NCBI GenBank assembly: GCA_945862455.1
Contig: CAMAXU010000009.1
Coordinates: 1 to 55,175 of the forward strand
Reading direction: 5' to 3'
Origin: Rickettsia typhi
GTDB taxonomy: Bacteria; Pseudomonadota; Alphaproteobacteria; Rickettsiales; UBA1997
Length of the DNA stretch: 55,175 nucleotides
The translations under genes and the position numbers were made by a program. Shown in pieces: positions 44,264 to 53,376 of this stretch. The notes beneath the pieces were generated by a model that did not search any database, was not told the DNA's origin, and was given only the letters and a program-made list of their open reading frames with translations. Numbering within the stretch: position 1 is the first letter of the stretch; each line of letters begins with the position of its first letter.

Positions 44264-46606
44264 ATGGTAGCTAAGAAAAAACCAGTAAAAAAATTACCTG
44301 CTAAAAAAGTGGTTGCAAAAAAGCCGATAAAAAAAGAGGTTAAAAAAGAGGTTAAAAAAGCCGTAAAGCCAGTAAAAACCCTTAAAAAAACTGCTATTAA
44401 AGTAGTTAAGAAAGTTAAATCTGTAGCGCCAAAGAAAAAGATTATACCAGCTGCAAAATCTAAAAAAATTGAAAAAAAATCCGTGAAAACGGTGGCAAAA
44501 AAATCAGTTAAACCTGAGAAAAAAATTAAAGCCGCAAAACCAGTTAAAATTAAAAAAGCACCAAAAGCAAAAAAAGAACCGAAGCCGAAAAAAGAAAAGA
44601 AAGTTAAACTTGCAGTTAACGACAGAACTGGCGCACTTGCAGAACGTTTCCAATTAATTCAGGATGTTCGTAGCGCTCTTTTGAAAAAAGATGATGACGG
44701 CAAAAAATTATCAAATGATTTAGCCGAAAAATTAAAAAAACTTTTAGCACTTGGAAAAACCCAAGGCTTTTTAACTCACGAACAAATCAATGAAAATATC
44801 GACGCTGATATTGATCCGCGTAAGCTTGATCGTATTCTTGATATTTTAACTGAGTTCAAAATTCAGATCGTCGAAAAAGAAGATGATCTTGATAAATTAA
44901 CCGAAGATGGTTTGGCGGCAAAAGACGAAGAAAAAAGCCAAAAGCGCTCGGAAGATTCGGTAAAAACCTATCTCAAATCAATGAGCACGGTGAAACTTCT
45001 TACGCGCGAAGATGAAGTTGCAATCGCGATGCGCATTGAAGAAGGTCGCAATAAAACTGTAAAATCTCTCTATCAAAGTCCAATTATCATGCGCCACTTT
45101 ATTGAGTGGTATAATGGCTTGGCGAATGGAACTATATTGCTTCGCGACATCATTAGAATTGATGAAACTTATAATTCTGAATTAGAAGAAATTATTAAAA
45201 ATAACGACGCTCAAGCTGCTGAAGAAGCTGCAGCGCAATCAACTGGTGAAGAAGATTTAACTGCAATTATTAACGATCAAGTTGATGCTTCGGCTGAACC
45301 GACGGAAGAATCTTTATTCGAAGATGAAGAGTTGGAAGAAATTGATGAAAGCGTGGTTTCCTTCGTTTCAATGGAACGCATCTTGATGCCGAAAATGTTG
45401 GATTTATTCCAAAAAATTTCGCATATCTGCCAAAAAATTCTCGATAAATCAGACAGCAAAACTTACGAAGAAATTAAAACCGACAAAGACATCAACAAAT
45501 TAAAAGCTGATTTTGAAAAACTTTCACTAGAAGTAAGCTTTAATGATTCCTTGATTAAAGCCCTTGTTGATCAGCTTTATGAAGCGCAACAAAAACTTAT
45601 TTCGATCGAACTTGATTTGCTAAAAACTGCAATGTCTTACGGAATCGACAAAATTGATTATTTAAAGCAATATCCCGGCATTGAAGAAGGTGAAAAATGG
45701 CTGAAGAAAATCAGTGAATTAAAAGATAAAAAATGGCAGGCTTTTTCTACTCAAGGTGTCGAAAAAATTCATGAAATCCAAACCAAAATCGGCAAATTCA
45801 CCAAAATTATGGGGCTTGCGATTGCTGATTTCAAAGTCTTGATTAACATTTTACGTCGCAGCCAAGAAGAAGAATTAAAAGCTAAAAAAGAAATGATTGA
45901 AGCCAACTTGCGTTTGGTGGTTTCGATTGCGAAAAAATATACCAATCGCGGTTTGCAATTCCTCGATTTGATTCAAGAAGGCAATATTGGTTTGATGCGC
46001 GCCGTCGATAAGTTTGAATATCGCAGAGGTTACAAATTCTCAACTTATGCCACTTGGTGGATTCGCCAAGCCATTACCCGCGCAATTGCCGATCAATCTC
46101 GCACGATCAGAATTCCAATTCACATGGTGGAAACAATTAACAAAATTGTTAAAACTTCTCGTCAATTAACTCAAGAATTGGGTCGTACGCCAGACGCACA
46201 AGAAATTGCCGACAAACTTTTAATGCCAGTCGATAAGGTTAGAAAAGTTTTAAGAACTTCAAAAGATCCCGTAAGTTTAGAATCTCCAGTTTCGGGCGAT
46301 GATGAAGACAGCGTTCTTGGTGATTTCATCGAAGATAAAACCGCGGTTTTGCCTTTTGACGCCGCTTCGCATTCGAAGTTAAAAGAAGTTACGGCTCAAA
46401 TGCTTTCTTCTTTAACTCCACGCGAAGAACGCGTGCTTAGAATGCGCTTCGGCATTGGCATGGTGACGGATCACACTTTGGAAGAAGTTGGCAAACAATT
46501 CTCGGTTACAAGAGAAAGGATTCGTCAAATTGAAGCTAAGGCTTTGAAGAAATTACAACATCCAAAAAGAGCGAAGTTGCTAAAAAGCTTTTTGAACGAC
46601 GTTTAG
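44264..46606 (+). CDS. rpoD: RNA polymerase primary sigma factor with lysine-rich N-terminal extension
   Basis: 780 residues, about 100-150 longer than most. Residues 1 to about 116 are a histone-H1-like tail of K, A, P and V repeats ([20 protein letters not shown]; by my count roughly 51 Lys). Region 1.1 follows (about 118-215: [20 protein letters not shown]), a non-conserved acidic insert ([18 protein letters not shown]), region 2 ([40 protein letters not shown]), region 3, and region 4.2 ([20 protein letters not shown]). All core parts look intact. ATG 44264 has GAGG about 5 bases upstream; the next Met lies far inside, so the tail is in the gene. Confidence 0.97.
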   Translation: MVAKKKPVKKLPAKKVVAKKPIKKEVKKEVKKAVKPVKTLKKTAIKVVKKVKSVAPKKKIIPAAKSKKIEKKSVKTVAKKSVKPEKKIKAAKPVKIKKAPKAKKEPKPKKEKKVKLAVNDRTGALAERFQLIQDVRSALLKKDDDGKKLSNDLAEKLKKLLALGKTQGFLTHEQINENIDADIDPRKLDRILDILTEFKIQIVEKEDDLDKLTEDGLAAKDEEKSQKRSEDSVKTYLKSMSTVKLLTREDEVAIAMRIEEGRNKTVKSLYQSPIIMRHFIEWYNGLANGTILLRDIIRIDETYNSELEEIIKNNDAQAAEEAAAQSTGEEDLTAIINDQVDASAEPTEESLFEDEELEEIDESVVSFVSMERILMPKMLDLFQKISHICQKILDKSDSKTYEEIKTDKDINKLKADFEKLSLEVSFNDSLIKALVDQLYEAQQKLISIELDLLKTAMSYGIDKIDYLKQYPGIEEGEKWLKKISELKDKKWQAFSTQGVEKIHEIQTKIGKFTKIMGLAIADFKVLINILRRSQEEELKAKKEMIEANLRLVVSIAKKYTNRGLQFLDLIQEGNIGLMRAVDKFEYRRGYKFSTYATWWIRQAITRAIADQSRTIRIPIHMVETINKIVKTSRQLTQELGRTPDAQEIADKLLMPVDKVRKVLRTSKDPVSLESPVSGDDEDSVLGDFIEDKTAVLPFDAASHSKLKEVTAQMLSSLTPREERVLRMRFGIGMVTDHTLEEVGKQFSVTRERIRQIEAKALKKLQHPKRAKLLKSFLNDV

Positions 46607-46645
46607 AAATCGAAAAAAACAGCAAATAAAACCCACGTAGTCATG

Positions 46646-46704
46646 CTGAGCCTGTCGAAGCATGAATTAGTATTCGGGCTAGAATCATGCTTCGACAGGC
46701 TCAG
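46646..46704. repeat. Inverted pair of dispersed palindromes (CTGAGCYTRTCG family)
   Basis: CTGAGCCTGTCGAAGCATGA (46646-46665) and its exact reverse complement TCATGCTTCGACAGGCTCAG (46685-46704) are 19 bases apart. The first copy also forms its own 7-bp hairpin (TCATGCT/AGCATGA, 46641-46665). The core equals the copies at 27976 and 30811. The pair lies about 40 bases past the rpoD stop and could act as an rpoD 3' hairpin, though no U-run follows. Confidence 0.8.
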
Positions 46705-46740
46705 GAAAATCTGAGGAAATTTAAATCAGTTTAGTTGGTG

Positions 46741-46771
46741 GATTTGCGACAGCGCCATAATTAAAAAAATT
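46741..46771. repeat. Short dispersed repeat GATTTGCGACAGCGCC plus A-rich block
   Basis: GATTTGCGACAGCGCC (46741-46756) recurs exactly on the minus strand at 50552-50567. The adjoining ATAATTAAAAAAATT (46757-46771) recurs at 30601-30615, there also preceded by TGCGAC. All three sites are intergenic. No function recognised. Confidence 0.5.
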
Positions 46772-46780
46772 TAAGTTTTG

Positions 46781-46815
46781 CATGAATATTAGGACGGGAT
46801 TACAAATCCCGTCCT
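46781..46815. repeat. GGACGGGATTACAAATCCCGTCC palindrome, left copy
   Basis: AGGACGGGATT ACA AATCCCGTCCT (46791-46815): 11-bp perfect stem with 3-nt loop. With the upstream CATGAATATT it forms a 35-bp unit matched in inverted orientation at 46896-46930 with two mismatches. Confidence 0.85.
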
Positions 46816-46895
46816 GCGAATGGGTTTATCTGAGCCAGATATAGAGATGTAGAACATTAGAAGAAATTGCACAAAATAGCTGTGGAACCCCGCCC

Positions 46896-46930
46896 AGGAC
46901 GGGATTTGTAATCCCGTCCTAACGTTCATG
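46896..46930. repeat. GGACGGGATTTGTAATCCCGTCC palindrome, right copy (inverted)
   Basis: AGGACGGGATT TGT AATCCCGTCCT (46896-46920) followed by AACGTTCATG is the reverse complement of the left copy. The two enclose 80 bp, an arrangement typical of REP/BIME pairs or of a MITE with 35-bp ends. The 397-bp gap 46607-47003 holds only these repeats and the rpoD-proximal ones; I see no gene in it. Confidence 0.85.
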
Positions 46931-47003
46931 TCATGTTTAATTGGACTAAATATGTGGAATTTACAAATCCATTCCAGCTAATGTTTTGTTGCAGAGCCTG
47001 TGT

Positions 47004-47480
47004 TTACAACATCTTCGCCATAAAATAATTATCGATAAAATCACCTTCGCGATTCAATAATTTTTTTCTAATTCCCTCAACTTCAAACCCAAATTTTTTG
47101 TAAAAAGAAATCGCGCGGATATTGTCAACTTCAACGCCGAGTTCGATTTTGATAAAGCCTTCTTTTTTCAAACTATCAATTATCTCGCTGAAAAAAATCG
47201 TTCCCAAACCCTTACTATTCAAGGATTGGTTGATTGCTAATTTATCAATATAAGCAATGTGTTTTATGCGATAAGTGCCTTTGGTAATTACAGCCAGTCC
47301 CAAAATTTCTAAATCTTTTTTCCACAAATTTAAACGCGGAAAAATATCGAGCCAAATTTCTTGGAACTCAACTTTTTCTAGCACCGGATAATTCATGAAA
47401 ATATTAACATCCTCGTGCATAAGAATGTCATAAACTTGGTCGAAATCTTGTTTTGTTGCACGCTCCAAAGTAATTTGCAT
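47004..47480 (-). CDS. GNAT acetyltransferase, RimI-like
   Basis: 158 residues with a GNAT fold: ITLERATKQDFDQVYDILMH at the start, IAYIDKLAINQSLNSKGLGT with the acetyl-CoA-binding QxxGxGxx-type loop (NSKGLGTIFFSEII), and RAISFYKKFGFEVEGIRKKL. Substrate unknown. The ATG overlaps the metC stop by one base (TAATG), suggesting coupled translation with metC. Confidence 0.82.
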   Translation of the reverse strand: MQITLERATKQDFDQVYDILMHEDVNIFMNYPVLEKVEFQEIWLDIFPRLNLWKKDLEILGLAVITKGTYRIKHIAYIDKLAINQSLNSKGLGTIFFSEIIDSLKKEGFIKIELGVEVDNIRAISFYKKFGFEVEGIRKKLLNREGDFIDNYFMAKML

Positions 47481-48679
47481 TACTTGCGTAACCTTTTAAA
47501 TCCTGCCTCTAGATCATCTTTTAAATCTTGAATATCTTCCAAACCAACATTGATTCTCAAACAGGTTTTATTGCTGTAAGCCCATTTCGTAATTGAACGA
47601 ACGCCGCTTGGATCAATTGGTAGAATTAATGATTCGTAGCCGCCCCAAGAATATCCCATTGCGTAATAATGAAGTTTGTCAACCATACGCGCCAGTGATT
47701 CGTTGGAATATTTGCGATCCAAAATGATAGTGAACAATCCTGCCGCACCTGTAAAATCACGCTTCCAAAGCTTATGATTTTCATCTGATTCCAAAGCCGG
47801 ATATAAAACTTTTTCTACTTCCGGTCTTGCTTCAAGCCACTGCGCCAATTCCAGCGCTGATTTAAAGCAATGATCCATGCGGATTTTTGTAGTTCTCATG
47901 CCGCGCTGAACCATGTAAGAAGAAAATGGAGCTGCGGTTACAGCCATATATCTAAAGGCTTCATACATTACGCGAAAATGTTTTTCCTGAACTGTAATTG
48001 CACCCATCATCGTATCGGAATGGCCATTAATATATTTGGTCAATGCGGTTACAACAACGTCGGCGCCATGTTCGAGCGGTTTGAAATAAATTCCACTAGC
48101 CCAAGAATTGTCAATAATAGTTACAATTCCCATTTTTTTGGCAACTTTACAAATTGCCGGAACATCTTGAATCTCAAAACTCAATGATCCGGGGCTTTCA
48201 AGGAAAATTACTTTGGTGTTTTTCTTAATTAGTTTTTTGATGTCTTCGCCAATCTTTGGATCGTAATAAGTGGTTTCGATTCCAAGTTTTTTCAAAAATT
48301 TATCAGCAAAACTACGAGTTGGCGAATAAACATTATCCACCAAAAGCATGTGATCACCCTGCTTTAAAAATGCTACAAGCGCAGTATTAATGGCGGCAGC
48401 GCCCGAAGCAGTTACGAAAGAATTATAACCGCCATCAATTTCAGCAATTGCTCTTTCTAATGCAAAATTAGTTTGAGTTCCATAACGGCCATATTTCAAT
48501 TCATATGGTTCAACCAAATCATTGTTGGAATAGCCGCGTTCAGCGTAAATTAAATCTTTCAACGTTGGAAAAACGATTGTTGAAGATTGATAAATCGGCG
48601 GATTAACCATCCATCCCTGCTCTTTTGGATCACGTCCTGCATGTACGATGCGGGTTGCTTCATGCATTTTTTTATCCAT
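47480..48679 (-). CDS. metC: Cystathionine beta-lyase (Cys/Met PLP enzyme)
   Basis: 399 residues. A Cys/Met-metabolism PLP enzyme: N-terminal HEATRIVHAGRDPKEQGWMV, then NPPIYQSSTIVFPTLKDL, YGRYGTQTNFALE, FVTASGAAAINTALVAFL, and the PLP Lys in VVVTALTKYINGHSDTMMG. The WGGYESLILP end motif agrees with MetC, which yields homocysteine, pyruvate and ammonia from cystathionine. Other reactions (gamma-lyase, methionine gamma-lyase) cannot be excluded by eye. Confidence 0.93.
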   Translation of the reverse strand: MDKKMHEATRIVHAGRDPKEQGWMVNPPIYQSSTIVFPTLKDLIYAERGYSNNDLVEPYELKYGRYGTQTNFALERAIAEIDGGYNSFVTASGAAAINTALVAFLKQGDHMLLVDNVYSPTRSFADKFLKKLGIETTYYDPKIGEDIKKLIKKNTKVIFLESPGSLSFEIQDVPAICKVAKKMGIVTIIDNSWASGIYFKPLEHGADVVVTALTKYINGHSDTMMGAITVQEKHFRVMYEAFRYMAVTAAPFSSYMVQRGMRTTKIRMDHCFKSALELAQWLEARPEVEKVLYPALESDENHKLWKRDFTGAAGLFTIILDRKYSNESLARMVDKLHYYAMGYSWGGYESLILPIDPSGVRSITKWAYSNKTCLRINVGLEDIQDLKDDLEAGFKRLRK

Positions 48680-48681
48680 TT

Positions 48682-49056
48682 TTACCTCAACAAATTGTCG
48701 CTAGAAAGAAGCGGTCCTAATTTTCTTCCCGCCAAAATATGCACATGAAAATGTGGCACAGTTTGATGTGAATCAGAACCAATATTAGAAATTAAACGAA
48801 AGCCTGTTTTATCAGCGCCAACTAAGGCGGCAATTTCACCGACTTTTTTAAAAAAGTAAGAAATATCTTCAGGATTTGCGTTCGAAACAAAAGACTGAAA
48901 ATTAGAATATTCGCCTTTAGGAATTACCAAAACATGAATTGGCGTAGCTCTGGAAATATCGTTAAAGGCCAAAACTTTTTCATCTTCATAAATTTTTTGC
49001 GATGGAATTTCACCGCGAATAATTTTGGCAAAAATATTATTTTTTTCGTAAGCCAT
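48682..49056 (-). CDS. HIT-family hydrolase (HINT-type)
   Basis: 124 residues. HIT signature HxHxHxx at QTVPHFHVHILAGRKLGPLL, preceded by IFAKIIRGEIPSQKIYEDEK and VLAFNDISRATPIHVLVIPK. This is the HinT branch (purine nucleoside phosphoramidase). It is upstream of metC with a 2-base gap, probably in one transcript. Confidence 0.93.
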   Translation of the reverse strand: MAYEKNNIFAKIIRGEIPSQKIYEDEKVLAFNDISRATPIHVLVIPKGEYSNFQSFVSNANPEDISYFFKKVGEIAALVGADKTGFRLISNIGSDSHQTVPHFHVHILAGRKLGPLLSSDNLLR

Positions 49057-49196
49057 TTTTATGAAGATTTATTTTAAAAACTGATTGAGGAAGTCGATTT
49101 TTAAGAACAAAAAAATTATTGCGGATGCAGAGATTTATTCGCTGCGCAGCAATTCAAAATTTACCAAATTCGACAAAATATAATTTGATTTATATA

Positions 49197-49766
49197 TTAC
49201 TTCACTCTTTCAACATCAGCTGCAACGCGAACTTTAACCATCGAATCCGGATCTTGAACTTTGCCATCGCGGCCAGAGCCTTTTTTAAGTTTATCAACCA
49301 GTTCCATGCCTTTAATTACACGACCCCAAACTGTATATTGATTATCTAAAAATCTTGAATCTTTGGTTACAATAAAAAATTGGCTATTTCCACTATCAGG
49401 ATTTGCGGCCCGAGCCATTGAAACTGCGCCAATAATATGAGGTTCATCAGAAAATTCTGCTTTCAAATCGGGTAATTTGCTTCCGCCCATTCCAGTTCCT
49501 GTAGGATCACCAGTTTGCGCCATAAAACCATCAATTACGCGGTGAAACACAATTCCATCATAAAATTTTTGACGGGTTAAAGTTTTAATTCTTTCAACAT
49601 GTTTTGGAGCAATTTTTGGTAACATCTCAATTACAATGCGACCTGATTTAAGGTCGATATAAAGAATATTTTCCAAATCCTGAGAGGCTTTTGGTGCTGC
49701 TGACGCTTGATTCATAACAGAAAAAATTAAAGTTAAAAAAGTAAAAATATTAAAGAGTTTTTTCAT
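49197..49766 (-). CDS. Periplasmic cyclophilin-type peptidyl-prolyl isomerase
   Basis: 189 residues: signal peptide (KKLFNIFTFLTLIFSVMNQA, SAAP), then a compact bacterial cyclophilin: FYDGIVFHRVIDGFMAQTGD with catalytic Arg/Phe/Gln, GTGMGGSKLPDLKAEFSDEP, VSMARAANPDSGNSQFFIVT and YTVWGRVIKGMELVDKL. It assists proline isomerisation during folding of exported proteins. Stands alone on the minus strand; the 288-bp gap upstream contains the ssb promoter. Confidence 0.94.
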   Translation of the reverse strand: MKKLFNIFTFLTLIFSVMNQASAAPKASQDLENILYIDLKSGRIVIEMLPKIAPKHVERIKTLTRQKFYDGIVFHRVIDGFMAQTGDPTGTGMGGSKLPDLKAEFSDEPHIIGAVSMARAANPDSGNSQFFIVTKDSRFLDNQYTVWGRVIKGMELVDKLKKGSGRDGKVQDPDSMVKVRVAADVERVK

Positions 49767-49946
49767 AAAATTATAAAGTGAAGTTTATATCCTGTATTCG
49801 AAATAATTTTGAATACAAAATCTAGGCAGCTGAAAGAAATTTTTCAAGCTAGAGATTTTCTCAAAAAAAATCATTTATAAAAAAAGCTATATAAACCAAA
49901 AATTGCTCTTGAGTCTTCGATTTGTGTTTTTAATTTTCTAACTCTG

Positions 49947-49980
49947 TTCACAGAGTATGTAGCTTTTATTATTTCCGCAC
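49947..49980 (+). promoter_or_regulatory. Possible ssb promoter
   Basis: TTCACA (49947-49952), 16-nt spacer, TTATTT (49969-49974), then CCGCAC. Imperfect boxes, but the same 16-nt spacing and C/G-rich discriminator as elsewhere here. A clear ribosome binding site AAGAGG precedes the ssb ATG. No SOS box recognised. Confidence 0.35.
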
Positions 49981-50054
49981 TTATAGTTTTTCCCATAAAG
50001 AAGCATCATTCATTTTTAATAAAATTATCATCAACAATTTTAAGAGGTTATTCA

Positions 50055-50495
50055 ATGTCTATTAATAAAGTGATTTTGGTCGGTAACGTTGGTCAAGATC
50101 CTGAAGTTCGCACAACCCAAGACGGCCGCGAAATCGCCAACTTCTCCCTTGCTACATCTGAAAGCTGGAAAGATAAAGCTACGGGTGAAAAAAGAGATAA
50201 AACTGAATGGCACCGCGTTGTAATTTTTTCTCAAGGCTTAGTAAGTATCGTTAAAAATTACGTTAAAAAAGGTTCAAAACTTTACATCGAAGGTTCGCTT
50301 CAAACCAGAAAATGGACCGATAGCCAAGGTATTGAAAAATTTACAACTGAAATTGCTTTACAAAATTTCAACTCAACAATGCAAATTTTAGACTCTAAAG
50401 ATCGTCAACCATCGGCAGATTCCTACTCTTCCAGCTCATCTTCAAAGCGCAGCGATGTTTCAATTGAAGAAAATGATGATGAAATTCCCTTTTAA
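50055..50495 (+). CDS. ssb: Single-stranded DNA-binding protein
   Basis: 146 residues. OB fold: [20 protein letters not shown], then [20 protein letters not shown] and [34 protein letters not shown] Ser-rich linker leads to the acidic tail ENDDDEIPF-like end (NDDEIPF) that recruits replication and repair partners. It stands alone with a terminator downstream at 50650. Confidence 0.97.
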   Translation: MSINKVILVGNVGQDPEVRTTQDGREIANFSLATSESWKDKATGEKRDKTEWHRVVIFSQGLVSIVKNYVKKGSKLYIEGSLQTRKWTDSQGIEKFTTEIALQNFNSTMQILDSKDRQPSADSYSSSSSSKRSDVSIEENDDEIPF

Positions 50496-50649
50496 AATTA
50501 AATTCAAATAAGTTTGAATTTAGAAAATATTAAATTGCTGCATTTCAATTAGGCGCTGTCGCAAATCAAATTTTTCTAAGAAACTTTTGTGATTCTAATT
50601 TGATAAAAAAAAATTTTGATTTGAAAAATTTTTAGTTTAGAAAGTTTCG

Positions 50650-50684
50650 GCGCATCTGACGCAAGTTAGATGCGCTATTTTTTT
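50650..50684 (+). terminator. Intrinsic terminator downstream of ssb
   Basis: Stem GCGCATCT (50650-50657) / AGATGCGC (50668-50675) with a 10-nt loop, then TATTTTTTT. It lies 155 bases past the ssb stop and 37 before the nuoG ATG. The intervening DNA has another imperfect inverted repeat (CAAATCAAATTTTT near 50562 and its complement near 50617). Confidence 0.8.
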
Positions 50685-50720
50685 AGCGCGTGCAATAATC
50701 TCGAATTAAATCTTACTTTC

Positions 50721-52751
50721 ATGCCTACAGTTACAATTAACGGTAAAACTACTTCAGTTCCTGAAGGAATTACAATTATCCAAGCATGCGAAATTGCTGA
50801 TGTTGAAATTCCGCGTTTTTGCTATCACGAAAGATTAGCAATCGCCGGAAATTGTCGCATGTGTTTGGTAGAAGTTGAAGGCATGCCGCCAAAGCCTGTT
50901 GCCTCTTGCGCCATGCCGGTTACCGAGGGAATGAAAGTTCACACCGATACTCCAATGGTGAAAAAAGCTCGCGAAGGTGTGATGGAATTTTTGTTAGCCA
51001 ATCACCCGCTTGATTGCCCGATTTGCGATCAAGGTGGCGAATGTGATTTGCAAGATCAAGCTTATCAATATGGCTCTGGAAAAAGTGAATATCACGAACA
51101 TAAACGAGCAGTAAAAGAAAAAAATATGGGTCCTTTGGTTAAAACCCAAATGACACGCTGCATTCAATGTACACGCTGCGTGCGATTCATTGAAGATGTA
51201 GCGGGAACTGTAGAAATAGGCGCTGTAAATCGTGGTGAAGGAATGGAAATTACCACTTATTTAGAACAAAATTTAAAATCAGAATTATCAGGAAATATTA
51301 TCGATCTTTGCCCAGTTGGCGCTTTAACCTCTAAGCCTTATGCTTTTAAAGCTAGAAGTTGGGAATTAAGAAAAATCGAATCAATCGACATCATGGATGC
51401 AGTTGGAAGCAATATCCGCATTGATTCTCGCGGTGTTGAAGTTATGAGAATTTTGCCTCGTTTAAACGAAGAAATTAACGAAGAATGGATTTCCGATAAA
51501 ACCCGTTTCTGCTACGACGGCTTGAAATATCAGCGTTTAGATAAACCTTACGTTAGCCAAAATGGCAAATTAGTTGAAGCAGACTTTGATACAGCTTATG
51601 GCGCGATTATTAATAAAATCAAAAGCCTTAAAACCAGTGAAATTGCGGCTTTAACTGGTCAACTTTCAGCTTCAGAAGAAATTTTCGCTCTTAAAAAATT
51701 GCTCGAAAAATTAAATATTTCTAATTTCGATTGCCGTTTAAAAAATGAAAAAATCGACGCCAAAGATCGCGCCTCTTATCTTTTCAACACAACAATTGCT
51801 GGCATTGAATCAGCAGATGTTTGTTTGATGATTGGCGTTAATCCAAGAAAGGACGCACCAATTTTAAATAGCCGAATCAGAAAAAGATTTTTATCCAAAA
51901 AATTGCAAGTTGCGACAATCGGTTGCAACCCCGATTTAACTTATGCGCATCGATATTTAGGTGACGAAGTTGCAGTTTTAAAAGATATTCTCGATGGAAA
52001 ATCTGAGTTTTGTGAAATTTTAAACAAAGCCGAAAAACCAATGCTGATATTGGGTCACGATATGATCAGCGGCAAAGATGGTGAATTAATTTTGACTTAC
52101 GCCAAAAAAATTGCCGAAAAATTTAACCTGATTCAAGATGGTTGGAACGGATTTAATTTTCTTTCTAAATCTACCGGTCTGTTAAATGGCTTGGAGCTTG
52201 AATTTACTGGAACTTCAAGCGTTTTAGAAATCATGAAAAAAGTTGAATCTTCTGAAATTAAAATGGTGATTTTGCATTCAGTTGATGATGATTTAGATTT
52301 CGATAAATTAAAAAATACTTTCGTAGTTTACATTGGATCGCACGGCGACAAGGCTGCGCACATTGCAGACGTAATTTTGCCAGCTGCAGCTTACAGTGAA
52401 AAAGATGCAATTTACGTAAATCTTGAAGGTCGTCCACAAAGCACCTCTCACGCGGCTTTCGCGCCGAGACAAGCTAAAGAAGATTGGCAAATTATCTTGG
52501 AATTAGCGCAAAAAATTGGGGTTGATTTAGGTTTTAATAATCTGGTTGAATTAAGAAGGGCAATTCGCATTGCTTATCCGATTTTTGCTAATTTAGAAAA
52601 AATTTCTAAAGCTACTTGGATAAAATCAACTGAAATTAAAAATGATTTTTCTGATAAAAAATTAGCAATTAAAGATTTCGATTTCTACCTAACCAACCCA
52701 ATTGCCCGAGCTTCTCGCACTTTAAATAAATGTAGTGTTGAGTTAATTTAA
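50721..52751 (+). CDS. nuoG: NADH-quinone oxidoreductase subunit G (75 kDa)
   Basis: 676 residues from ATG 50721 (MPTVTINGKTTSVPEG); an upstream ATG at 50670 overlaps the ssb terminator and is unlikely. It carries Fe-S clusters of complex I: [2Fe-2S] Cys in PRFCYHERLAIAGNCRMCLV and ASCAMPV, the HxxxC/CPxCDxGGxC region (LDCPICDQGGECDLQDQAYQ) and CIQCTRCVRF. The C-terminal molybdopterin-oxidoreductase-like part is shortened, as in alphaproteobacterial/mitochondrial-type proteins. No other nuo genes flank it, unlike the usual nuo operon. Confidence 0.96.
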   Translation: MPTVTINGKTTSVPEGITIIQACEIADVEIPRFCYHERLAIAGNCRMCLVEVEGMPPKPVASCAMPVTEGMKVHTDTPMVKKAREGVMEFLLANHPLDCPICDQGGECDLQDQAYQYGSGKSEYHEHKRAVKEKNMGPLVKTQMTRCIQCTRCVRFIEDVAGTVEIGAVNRGEGMEITTYLEQNLKSELSGNIIDLCPVGALTSKPYAFKARSWELRKIESIDIMDAVGSNIRIDSRGVEVMRILPRLNEEINEEWISDKTRFCYDGLKYQRLDKPYVSQNGKLVEADFDTAYGAIINKIKSLKTSEIAALTGQLSASEEIFALKKLLEKLNISNFDCRLKNEKIDAKDRASYLFNTTIAGIESADVCLMIGVNPRKDAPILNSRIRKRFLSKKLQVATIGCNPDLTYAHRYLGDEVAVLKDILDGKSEFCEILNKAEKPMLILGHDMISGKDGELILTYAKKIAEKFNLIQDGWNGFNFLSKSTGLLNGLELEFTGTSSVLEIMKKVESSEIKMVILHSVDDDLDFDKLKNTFVVYIGSHGDKAAHIADVILPAAAYSEKDAIYVNLEGRPQSTSHAAFAPRQAKEDWQIILELAQKIGVDLGFNNLVELRRAIRIAYPIFANLEKISKATWIKSTEIKNDFSDKKLAIKDFDFYLTNPIARASRTLNKCSVELI

Positions 52752-52799
52752 TTATCTCTTGAGTTCTCGGACTTATATTGCAACTTATACAAAATTTAG

Positions 52800-52837
52800 T
52801 TGCAAAAAAATTACACCTCAATAGTTTGCGCCGCTCC
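52800..52837 (+). promoter_or_regulatory. Candidate rpsP promoter
   Basis: TTGCAA (52800-52805), 16-nt spacer, TAGTTT (52822-52827), then GCGCCGCTCC (52828-52837). The layout is that of the rplM and tRNA-Thr promoters. About 44 bases of leader precede the rpsP ATG. Confidence 0.55.
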
Positions 52838-52881
52838 TCAAAGTCGGCTAAGTGTCATTTAAGTTAAAACCAAAAAAACAA

Positions 52882-53292
52882 ATGTTAAAAATTCGTCTTT
52901 CTCGCGGTGGAAGAAAAAAACTTCCTTATTATCGCATCCTTGTTACCAATGCTACTTCACCTAGAGACTCTAAGTTCTTAGAGAAAATTGGAACTTATAA
53001 TCCGCTTCTAGCTGATGAAAAAGAAAACCGCATCACTGTAGATAAAGAACGTGCCGAACATTGGCTTTCAGTTGGTGCACAACCAACCGAAAAAGTTGCA
53101 AAATTTTTGTTAGCCCTTGGCGTTAAAGGTGCTGAAAAATTTGTTCCAAACTTCAAACCAAAAAACAAAGGCGAAGGTCTTAAGAAAAAAGCTTTAGCTC
53201 GCGTTGCTAAAGAAAAAGAAGCTGCCGATGCCGCTGCCGCAGAAGCTGCTGCCGCTGCTGAAGCCCCAAAAGCTGAAGAAGTTACTGCATAA
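52882..53292 (+). CDS. rpsP: Ribosomal protein S16
   Basis: 136 residues from ATG 52882 (MLKIRLSRGGRKKLPYYRIL), the conserved S16 start; an upstream in-frame ATG (52852) adds ten residues and is less likely. S16 core runs to about residue 85 (YNPLLADEKENRITVDKERA, then HWLSVGAQPTEKVAKFL); the rest is an Ala/Glu/Lys-rich tail (AADAAAAEAAAAAEAPKAEE) as in many Alphaproteobacteria. rimM and trmD do not follow, unlike the usual operon; a terminator does. Confidence 0.97.
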   Translation: MLKIRLSRGGRKKLPYYRILVTNATSPRDSKFLEKIGTYNPLLADEKENRITVDKERAEHWLSVGAQPTEKVAKFLLALGVKGAEKFVPNFKPKNKGEGLKKKALARVAKEKEAADAAAAEAAAAAEAPKAEEVTA

Positions 53293-53329
53293 CTAGCTTT
53301 CCTCAAGTCAAAAAGACTTAAGGAAAACG

Positions 53330-53367
53330 AGCCCTCCGGCTTAAAAGTTGGAGGGCTTTATTTTTTT
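53330..53367 (+). terminator. Intrinsic terminator after rpsP
   Basis: Stem AGCCCTCC (53330-53337) / GGAGGGCT (53350-53357) followed by TTATTTTTTT. A weaker hairpin with one mismatch (CCTCAAGTC / GACTTAAGG, about 53301-53323) lies just before it. Confidence 0.92.
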
Positions 53368-53376
53368 CTTTTCCTC

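Noticed and set aside
46607..47003. CRISPR array
   Set aside because: Repeats are palindromic, few, inverted and irregularly spaced, with no cas genes nearby.
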